From Mycolicibacter sinensis (GTDB lineage Bacteria > Actinomycetota > Actinomycetes > Mycobacteriales > Mycobacteriaceae), in assembly GCF_001667945.1 (NCBI RefSeq), contig NZ_LZJK01000137.1, positions 1 through 46,654 of the forward strand: a stretch of 46,654 nucleotides of DNA. Reading direction: 5' to 3'. Positions within the stretch are counted from its first letter, which is position 1. Each line of letters opens with the position of its first letter. The position numbers and the translations under genes were made by a program. A model generated the notes under the pieces. The model was given only the letters and a program-made list of their open reading frames with translations, made no database searches and was not told the DNA's origin. Shown in pieces: positions 41,652 to 46,654 of this stretch.

Positions 41652-42469
41652 CCGAATTCGAGAAGGGTCAGCGACGGGCGAGCGTCGGCGAGAGCGCGCA
41701 GTCCGTAGATGGTCGGCAGCACGGTGTTGAACAGCCACCCGCGGCCCCGCGGCAACTGCAGGTCGTGCACGGCCCGGACGCCCGGCACGGTGTCCACCAG
41801 CTGGGCGGTCGCGGCGGCGGACAGCGTGAACGGCATGGCCGGTGCCCGGTAGCGCAGCGACGTCGGCACGCCGTGGCGGATCAGCCAGCCGATCCAGGCC
41901 GGCGGAAGGTCGAAGATCATCCGGCCGCCCGGAAAGCGGCGGGCGCACTCGGCGATCAGGCCCAGGGACTGCTCGGGCTGCAGATACATCAGCAGGCCCT
42001 CGGCGCTGATGAACACCCCGTCGGACGGATCGACCCGGTCCATCCAGCTGTAGTCCAGCGCGGACTGGGCGCACACCGAGACCCGTGATTCCGCCGGCAG
42101 CAACCGCTGACGGATCTCGATGATCGGAGGCAGATCCACGGTGAGCCAACGGAATTGCGGATCGGCAACTGCCTGGCTGAGCCGCCAGAAGCTGGTCTGC
42201 AAGCCTTCGGCCAGTGCCACCACGGTGCCCGTCGGGTGCTGCCGAAGGAAGCGCAGCGCCTCGGTGTCGATGCCCAGCGCGCGCACCGCGATGTCCTGGC
42301 GGGTCGAGCCGAACTTGGCGAAGTCGAAGTCGATCGAGTCCGCCAGCCGGACCGCCATCGGATCGTTGAGGATTCGGTCGGAACGGCGGGCTTCGGTCGC
42401 CCGCGCGTTCAACGTCAGCAGCGCCGTCTCGGAGACGCCGGTCAGGGTGACCTTCTGTGCCTGGCTCAC
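41648..42469 (-). CDS. LCM-type O-methyltransferase (Rv1153c/Omt-like)
   Basis: A 273-residue SAM-dependent methyltransferase of the leucine carboxyl methyltransferase-like group found repeatedly in mycobacteria. It begins VTLTGVSETALLTLNARATEARRSDRILNDPMAVRLADS, the family N-terminus, then TVVALAEGLQTSFWRL (SAM-site region, with Ala-Glu-Gly-Leu), DPSDGVFISAEGLLMYL, and FDLPPAWI. It might methylate a carboxyl or polyketide oxygen; the target is unknown. Start ATG 42469. Confidence 0.87.
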   Translation of the reverse strand: MSQAQKVTLTGVSETALLTLNARATEARRSDRILNDPMAVRLADSIDFDFAKFGSTRQDIAVRALGIDTEALRFLRQHPTGTVVALAEGLQTSFWRLSQAVADPQFRWLTVDLPPIIEIRQRLLPAESRVSVCAQSALDYSWMDRVDPSDGVFISAEGLLMYLQPEQSLGLIAECARRFPGGRMIFDLPPAWIGWLIRHGVPTSLRYRAPAMPFTLSAAATAQLVDTVPGVRAVHDLQLPRGRGWLFNTVLPTIYGLRALADARPSLTLLEFG

Positions 42470-42494
42470 CTGTGCGACCTTACCGGTGGGCGGC

Positions 42495-43016
42495 TCAGCG
42501 CAGCATCTTGCTCAGCGTGCGCAGGTTGCGCGTGGTGGTTGACGCCGCGTACCGCTTGTTGCCCATGGTCTTGCCGACGGTGCTGTCGAGGGTGTTGCCC
42601 TTGGGGATCTGCCAGTAGATCACTCCGTGGCCGGGCGCGATCTTCTCGCCGTTGCCGGCGCTGGTACTGAGTCCGGACAGCTCGGCGAGCACCGCCGGGT
42701 CAGCGACGAAGGTGACATAGGAGTGGTGCTCGGGCACCTCCGGCTCGAAGGGATAGGCCGCGATGATGCTGCGCACCGTGTCGAGGTCATACACCAGCAC
42801 CCGGGCCGGGTAGCCGAAGCGCTCCCGCAGCGCGGCTTCGGTGGTGGCGCGCACCGCCGCGGCATCGTTGGGCGAGTCGATCAAGACGTTGCCGCTGGCG
42901 AGTATGGTGCGCACCTCGGACAATCCGGCGTCGGCCAGGGCGGCAGCGACATCGGCCATCTTGAGGTTGACGCCGCCGACGTTGACGCCCCGCAAGAACG
43001 CCGCGTACCGGGTCAT
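42495..43016 (-). CDS. DUF1697 family protein
   Basis: A 173-residue protein beginning MTRYAAFLRGVNVGGVNLKMADVAAAL, the signature of DUF1697 (VNVGG motif, then GLSEVRTILASGNVLID). The C-terminus GVIYWQIPKGNTLDSTVGKTMGNKRYAASTTTRNLRTLSKM is also typical. The family has a ferredoxin-like fold and no known function. ATG 43016 is the family start; the frame is open to 43145 but overlaps the divergent gene. It lies 25 bp upstream of the methyltransferase gene on the same strand, likely an operon. Confidence 0.9.
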   Translation of the reverse strand: MTRYAAFLRGVNVGGVNLKMADVAAALADAGLSEVRTILASGNVLIDSPNDAAAVRATTEAALRERFGYPARVLVYDLDTVRSIIAAYPFEPEVPEHHSYVTFVADPAVLAELSGLSTSAGNGEKIAPGHGVIYWQIPKGNTLDSTVGKTMGNKRYAASTTTRNLRTLSKMLR

Positions 43017-43068
43017 CTGCGCGATGGTAACGACCGCGCACACCGGCTTCAATCGGTACGCTTCGGGG

Positions 43069-43512
43069 ATGGGACGCCAGGTCTTCGACGACAAGTTGCT
43101 GGCCGTGATCAGTGGGAATTCACTGGGCGTGCTGGCCACTATCAAACGCGACGGGCGCCCTCAGCTGTCCAATGTGCAGTACCACTTCGACCCGCGCGCG
43201 GTCGCGGTGCAGGTGTCGGTCACCGAGCCGCGGGCCAAGACCCGCAACCTGCGGCGCGATCCGCGGGCGTCGCTGTTGGTCAGTTCCGATGACGGATGGT
43301 CTTATGCCGTCGCCGAAGGGGATGCTCAGCTGACGCCGCCGGCCGCCGCTCCCGGCGACGACACCGTCGAGGCGCTGGTGGCGTTGTACCGCAACATCGC
43401 CGGGGAGCACCCGGATTGGGACGAGTACCGCGAGGCGATGGTGACCGATCGCCGCGTGCTGCTGACGTTGCCGATCACGCACCTGTACGGCATGCCGCCG
43501 GGGATGCGCTGA
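43069..43512 (+). CDS. PPOX class F420-dependent oxidoreductase (Rv1155-like)
   Basis: A 147-residue split-barrel flavin/deazaflavin protein. It contains ISGNSLGVLATIKRDGRPQLSNVQYHFD, VSVTEPRAKTRNLRRDPRASLLVSS and a C-terminal TLPITHLYGMPPGMR. The length equals that of Rv1155, which binds F420 rather than FMN in structural work. Probably uses reduced F420 to reduce a small molecule. Start ATG 43069. The DUF5302 gene follows after 15 bp. Confidence 0.9.
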   Translation: MGRQVFDDKLLAVISGNSLGVLATIKRDGRPQLSNVQYHFDPRAVAVQVSVTEPRAKTRNLRRDPRASLLVSSDDGWSYAVAEGDAQLTPPAAAPGDDTVEALVALYRNIAGEHPDWDEYREAMVTDRRVLLTLPITHLYGMPPGMR

Positions 43513-43527
43513 GTTAGGCTCCGGGTC

Positions 43528-43701
43528 ATGCCCGAACCAGATTCCGCCGCAGACGAGACCAAGCGCAAGTTCCGCGAGGCCCTCGAGCGCAAGAACGCGA
43601 AGTCGGCGGGCGGCTCCGACCACAAGGACGCCGGCGCCAAACAGACCCGATCGCACGGGCCGCTGGAGAGCCGCCGCGAGTTCCGCCGCAAAAGCGGCTA
43701 G
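43528..43701 (+). CDS. DUF5302-type small charged protein
   Basis: A 57-residue hydrophilic protein: MPEPDSAADETKRKFREAL, then ERKNAKSAGGSDHKDAG and a basic end SHGPLESRREFRRKSG. This pattern is the conserved actinobacterial DUF5302 (a Rv1155A-like small protein, from memory). Probably disordered; function unknown. It follows the F420 protein gene closely in the same operon and meets the convergent DUF732 gene right at its stop. Confidence 0.8.
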   Translation: MPEPDSAADETKRKFREALERKNAKSAGGSDHKDAGAKQTRSHGPLESRREFRRKSG

Positions 43702-43998
43702 TTACTGCACCGGGCAGGCGTACTTTCGGGCCACGTCCATCAACCGCTGGTCGGCTCCCGGGCCCACCACCCCCTGTGCGACCAGTTCCCACCCGATCAA
43801 CCCGGGCAGGCCGCCTTCACAGGCCTGGTGGGCAACCCGCCATGCGGTGTCCGGATTCAGGTGGAACCCGTTGCGTTCCAGGCCCTGCATGTAGGTGTCG
43901 AATTCCGGCGTGCCCTGGTCCGGTATGGCACCGGCCGTGGCCGCGAAGGCGACAGCGGTCACCGTCGCTGCGAGAAGTGCTGCCGCTACACGTTTCAT
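43702..43998 (-). CDS. Secreted DUF732 protein
   Basis: A 98-residue precursor with a signal peptide (residues 1-24, MKRVAAALLAATVTAVAFAA, cut near AGA-IP). The mature domain FDTYMQGLERNGFHLNPDTAWRVAHQACEGGLPGLIGWELVAQG has the DUF732 fold with two cysteines (Cys60, Cys95), probably a disulfide. DUF732 proteins are small exported mycobacterial proteins of unknown function. ATG 43998 follows AGGAGA; the open frame upstream to 44184 is not coding. Confidence 0.88.
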   Translation of the reverse strand: MKRVAAALLAATVTAVAFAATAGAIPDQGTPEFDTYMQGLERNGFHLNPDTAWRVAHQACEGGLPGLIGWELVAQGVVGPGADQRLMDVARKYACPVQ

Positions 43999-44104
43999 GG
44001 CTGTCTCCTGGAACTGCGTACGCCGGTTGTCGGCTCTACGGTTGCACATTCCACCGACACGGACGCTGGTACCGGCGAACTCGGGTGGTTCTAGACTGAC
44101 CTCC

Positions 44105-44203
44105 GTGCCGAAGCTGCAGCTGGTGGGAGACCCGGCCGCCGACGCCCTGCTGAGCGCCGACCCGTTCGCGTTATTGGTCGGCATGCTGCTCGATCAACCG
44201 TAG
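44105..44203 (+). pseudogene. HhH-GPD DNA glycosylase-like gene, 5' fragment cut by element insertion
   Basis: Starts GTG 44105 and encodes VPKLQLVGDPAADALLSADPF, then ALLVGMLLDQ, followed by Pro and a stop at 44203. The first 31 residues match the N-terminus of the mycobacterial HhH-GPD base-excision-repair family (Rv1156-like, about 190 residues, from memory), where LLDQ should continue with Q and the rest of the domain. The remaining sequence is missing and element DNA begins instead. The 3' part should lie at the other end of the inserted element beyond the window. Confidence 0.85.
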
Positions 44204-44219
44204 CAGCTACGATTACAAA
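44180..44219. other. Left attachment site (attL) of the element
   Basis: Host coding sequence is recognisable up to about 44198 (CTCGATCAAC); the following CGTAGCAGCTACGATTAC and the integrase start at 44220 belong to the element. The crossover should lie within or just before CTCGATCAAC. Exact core bases need the other junction or an empty site. Confidence 0.7.
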
Positions 44220-45806
44220 ATGTCTACTACTCCGTTGCGGGCACTGGTCGGTGCCCGTGTCTCCCATCTACAGGGTCCGCAAAAGGTCTCCCACGTCGCG
44301 CAGCTTGAGACCGCGACCAGATGGGCAGAATCCAAGGGATACAAGATAGTTGGACGTTTTGAGGACCTTGGAGTCTCTGCCGAGAAACGACCGGAGGACA
44401 GACCAGAGCTAGGGCAGTGGCTCACCGACGAGCGATCTCACGAGTGGGATGTCATCGTATGGTCAAAGATGGACCGTGCGTTTAGGTCTACCGCGCATTG
44501 CGTTGACTTCGCCCGGTGGGCAGAGCAACGGCACAAGGTGGTCGCGTTCGCCGAGGACGGGCTGATACTCGACTACCGGCCCGGAGCGGCCAAGGGCATC
44601 GACGCGATGATGTCGGAGTTATTCGTCTACCTCGGTTCGTTCTTCGCGCAGCTAGAGCTGAACAGGTTTAAGACACGTGCGCTTGACGGACACCGGACGC
44701 TGCGGCAGACCAACAGGTGGGCATCTGGGGTACCGCCACTAGGGTTCCGGGTGATACCCCACCCGAGCGGGAAGGGGAAGGGGTTAGACACAGACCCCGA
44801 GGGGCGGGATCTGCTGCACCGGATGGCCGGCCGTCTGTTAGATGGTTGGTCGTTCATCCGCATAGCAGCGTGGCTAAACGAGTCTGGCGCTCGGACCAAC
44901 ATGGATAAGGCGCGTATCGCCAAGGGTAAGGACCCGCACGTCAACCCATGGAACGTCGGGACGGTAATCGAAGCTCTGACCTCGCTACGGACACAGGGTT
45001 TGAAGATGCACAAACGGGAGACCGTGCTAGACAGCGACGGTAACCCGATCAGGATGGCACCACCGACGTTCGACGCGGACACATGGAAACTGATACAAGA
45101 CGCGGTAGCGGTTCGCCAGATCAACCGGAGAGAACCGACAAACTCGACAAACCCCATGCTCGGTATCGGCATCTGCGGATGCACCGGTTGCGCTGCGTGC
45201 GACGGGAAGCAGACCGACGGGATATGCGGAGCTTCGCTGGCACAACAGATCAGCAGGAACAAGACGAAATCAGGCGAAGTCAACGTTCACCGGTACTACC
45301 GGTGCGGGCGTACCCCGCTGAACTGTAACGGTGTCACCATCCGGGCCGATATGGGAGACGAGCTGCTAGCAGAGCGGTTCCTAGAACAGTGGGGAGACTC
45401 CGGGGTTACCCGGAGGATATTCGTACCCGGCGAGGATCACTCGCACGAGCTTGACCGGGTAAACGACACGATCAGCCGGTTGCGACGGGAGCAAGACGCG
45501 GGGTTGATCGTCTCCGACGACGACGAACGCGAGTATCACTCGCGGATGCGCGCTTTGATAGCGCGTAGAACCGAGCTAGAAGCTCTCCCGGCGGTCTCGG
45601 CTGGTTGGGTAACCGAGACCACCGACCAGACCTACCGCGACGTTTGGGAGCAATCAGACCAGCGGCAACTGCTGATCGAACGAGGGGTTAGGTTCGTGTT
45701 GACACAGGGTAGACCACTGATCTTCGGTCTACACGTCCCGGAGGATGGCACAGCCATCGACATCGAAGCGCCGGAGGATCTGGCCCGGAGGTTCAACCCG
45801 GAGTAA
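44220..45806 (+). CDS. int: Large serine integrase
   Basis: A 528-residue serine recombinase catalysing attP x attB integration. The N-terminal catalytic domain (1-155) has nucleophile Ser15 in VGARVSHLQ, DVIVWSKMDRAFRS (76-90) and the long helix with LYFAQLELNR-like FFAQLELNRFKTR. The recombinase domain spans about 160-290, and the zinc ribbon about 315-375 with Cys319/321/324/327, 336, 362 and 369. A coiled-coil insertion follows at about 425-470. ATG 44220 lies 17 bp after the stop of the truncated host gene on the same strand, so the host promoter may drive it in the lysogen. It is similar in build to Bxb1-type phage integrases. Confidence 0.97.
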   Translation: MSTTPLRALVGARVSHLQGPQKVSHVAQLETATRWAESKGYKIVGRFEDLGVSAEKRPEDRPELGQWLTDERSHEWDVIVWSKMDRAFRSTAHCVDFARWAEQRHKVVAFAEDGLILDYRPGAAKGIDAMMSELFVYLGSFFAQLELNRFKTRALDGHRTLRQTNRWASGVPPLGFRVIPHPSGKGKGLDTDPEGRDLLHRMAGRLLDGWSFIRIAAWLNESGARTNMDKARIAKGKDPHVNPWNVGTVIEALTSLRTQGLKMHKRETVLDSDGNPIRMAPPTFDADTWKLIQDAVAVRQINRREPTNSTNPMLGIGICGCTGCAACDGKQTDGICGASLAQQISRNKTKSGEVNVHRYYRCGRTPLNCNGVTIRADMGDELLAERFLEQWGDSGVTRRIFVPGEDHSHELDRVNDTISRLRREQDAGLIVSDDDEREYHSRMRALIARRTELEALPAVSAGWVTETTDQTYRDVWEQSDQRQLLIERGVRFVLTQGRPLIFGLHVPEDGTAIDIEAPEDLARRFNPE

Positions 45807-46049
45807 AACCGCTGTTCGCTCCATTTTCCGTGACGCCACCGACACGGCAACAACCGGCATCTGAGGACCGATAGGGACCATAACGGCGGCGTCGGCAAAA
45901 TGGTCTTGGACTGAGGTTTCCACAGGTCAACACGTAAGGGATACCATCGTCAACTACGACGGAGGGGATCGTAGCTGCTGGTAGGGATCTGATCGAAGCA
46001 AAAGGCCATCGCAAATCGTTCAAATTTGAACGATTTACCCGCCGCAGGG
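45807..46049. other. Intergenic region of the element between convergent genes
   Basis: 243 bp between the integrase stop and the convergent minus-strand gene. It contains the 24-bp palindrome at 46013-46036, and two copies of GTCAAC (45926-45931 and 45949-45954). Two short open frames on the minus strand (to 45923 and 46023) have no recognisable features. No gene is called. Confidence 0.5.
46013..46036. terminator. 24-bp perfect palindrome, likely bidirectional terminator or operator
   Basis: The left half AAATCGTTCAAA is followed at once by its exact reverse complement TTTGAACGATTT. It lies 14 bp past the stop of the minus-strand gene and 207 bp past the integrase stop. As RNA it folds into a 10-bp stem with a 4-nt loop, followed by no strong U-tract. 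It could instead be a repressor site. Confidence 0.5.
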
Positions 46050-46469
46050 CTACCCACCCGGACGCGGAGGTAGGAAACTACCCTGCGGTATCGGCATATC
46101 GGACCAACTAGCCTTACCGGATACGTAATCCTTTAACCATTGTCCGTAGGCGCTCGTTATCAGAGACGGGTCGGTCCAGTGACGACCGGTTCTCTCGTTG
46201 TACCAATTCGCGTAGCCGCTCGTCGGCAGGTGTTGATCCCGCCAGTAGTAATCACCGGGCTTGGGAATCGGGTCGGTCACGTCCATGACGTACTGACCAG
46301 GCTGGGGAACAACCTCGCCTAGCGCAGGGGTTCCCGGTCCGTGCTTAACACGGACTAGCACGGACTGATATTCACCGGTCGCTAGAAGTTCGTCCTTAGC
46401 CACCGACGAGACAGGCGAAATCTTGCCGGTTCGCTTGTTCCGTACTAGGTGGGTATCGAAATTCGTCAC
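46050..46469 (-). CDS. Element protein of unknown function
   Basis: A 139-residue protein, not recognised. It starts MTNFDTHLVRNKRTGKISPV and has a middle rich in Gly, Pro and Tyr (VVPQPGQYVMDVTDPIPKPGDYYWRD), an aromatic NWYNERTGRHWTDPSLI and a Pro-rich end. It has no membrane segment or signal peptide; it may be a virion or small accessory protein. GTG 46469 is chosen because it overlaps the upstream stop (GTGA) and follows GGAGGG. A TTG at 46505 is the longest alternative. Confidence 0.65.
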   Translation of the reverse strand: MTNFDTHLVRNKRTGKISPVSSVAKDELLATGEYQSVLVRVKHGPGTPALGEVVPQPGQYVMDVTDPIPKPGDYYWRDQHLPTSGYANWYNERTGRHWTDPSLITSAYGQWLKDYVSGKASWSDMPIPQGSFLPPRPGG

Positions 46470-46654
46470 GGACCCTCCGAACCGGATAACACCGCTTCGT
46501 ACCAACCGGCCACCGACAGACCGGCTGCGTTCATAATCGGGGTGAGACGCTGGTCCCCACCGACAAACCGGCTCAGCGCGGGTGAGTCCCCTGGGGTGGT
46601 GGGGTTTCGGGGGTCGGGGCAGACGGTGCTGGACTTGGTATCGGGTGTGTCTCC
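46466..46654 (-). CDS. C-terminal part of an unknown element protein (5' end outside window)
   Basis: An open frame runs from the window edge to TGA at 46466 and gives 62 residues, including STVCPDPRNPTTPGDSPAL, FVGGDQRLTPIMNAAGLSV and AGWYEAVLSGSEGP at the end. The Pro/Thr-rich part looks like a linker, followed by a short ordered region. Its stop overlaps the GTG of the downstream gene by 4 bases, which supports both as real, coupled genes. No family is recognised. Confidence 0.6.
   Translation of the reverse strand, partial: GDTPDTKSSTVCPDPRNPTTPGDSPALSRFVGGDQRLTPIMNAAGLSVAGWYEAVLSGSEGP

Larger units (their letters stand above)
44199..46654. mobile_element. Prophage or integrative element, left end (continues past window)
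   Basis: From the disrupted HhH-GPD gene to the window edge the DNA differs from the chromosome. GC is visibly lower, codons such as AGG, CTA, ATA and AGA become common, and no chromosomal gene is recognised. It carries a large serine integrase at the junction and at least two minus-strand genes. The order integrase-at-attL is typical of mycobacteriophage genomes integrated by serine recombinases. Confidence 0.85.

Noticed and set aside
43999..44184. Upstream extension of the DUF732 gene
   Set aside because: The true start at 43998 has a signal peptide and a ribosome site; the extension lies opposite the glycosylase fragment.
45729..46023. Two minus-strand open frames (64 and 76 codons) downstream of the integrase
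   Set aside because: They overlap each other, one overlaps the integrase end, and neither has recognisable features or a clear ribosome site.

Overview
The window is high-GC actinobacterial chromosome. Gene content and order closely match, from memory, the Mycobacterium tuberculosis stretch Rv1108c (xseA) to Rv1156, so the host is a Mycobacterium sensu lato. Species cannot be told from sequence alone. Gene density is very high, with many 4-base GTGA/ATGA start-stop overlaps, convergent pairs that share stop codons, and frequent GTG starts. I see no tRNA, rRNA, CRISPR array or insertion sequence.

Left part (1-16.3 kb): xseA (3' part outside the window) coupled to a lipid-droplet-associated protein gene; ispH for isoprenoid precursors; a DUF6542 membrane protein; ychF. 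Next is a small block of resistance or accessory genes (a P-loop kinase-like protein, arr rifampin ADP-ribosyltransferase, a VOC protein, an OsmC protein), a divergent LysR/MFS pair with a visible operator, an ABM monooxygenase, a permuted NlpC/P60-like (YiiX) protein, a 55-residue membrane microprotein and a class III adenylate cyclase. A lipid-like block follows: two alpha/beta hydrolases (bpoB- and ephC-like), two Mce-associated-type membrane proteins, a condensation-fold acyltransferase and a DoxX protein.

Middle (16.2-31.6 kb): the methylcitrate cycle, with prpR divergent from prpD-prpB-prpC, which detoxifies propionyl-CoA from cholesterol, odd-chain and branched lipids. After it come a membrane protein divergent from a DUF3556 membrane protein that has a KstR-type (cholesterol regulon) box 11 bp before its start, and an enoyl-CoA hydratase. 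Then comes a 1343-residue P-type ATPase preceded by a clear yybP-ykoY (Mn2+) riboswitch, followed by metE preceded by a cobalamin riboswitch. Two adjacent same-strand transcripts are therefore each under a metal or metal-cofactor riboswitch.

Right part (31.6-44.1 kb): lipid and CoA metabolism (thiolase, two enoyl-CoA hydratases, alpha-methylacyl-CoA racemase mcr, an SDR, a nitronate monooxygenase-like protein), a gamma-carbonic anhydrase, a CPBP protease, methyltransferases, a sirtuin, a GntR regulator, an F420-type PPOX protein and small proteins.

Right end (about 44.2 kb to the edge): a prophage or integrative element. A large serine integrase lies directly downstream of the first 31 codons of an HhH-GPD DNA-glycosylase-like gene, which the insertion cut (attL). 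The element continues past the window with unrecognised minus-strand genes of different codon usage.

Most noteworthy: the Mn2+ riboswitch with its giant tandem ATPase, the attL junction in a DNA-repair gene, the KstR box and other inverted repeats, and a cyclase with a replaced catalytic Asn.
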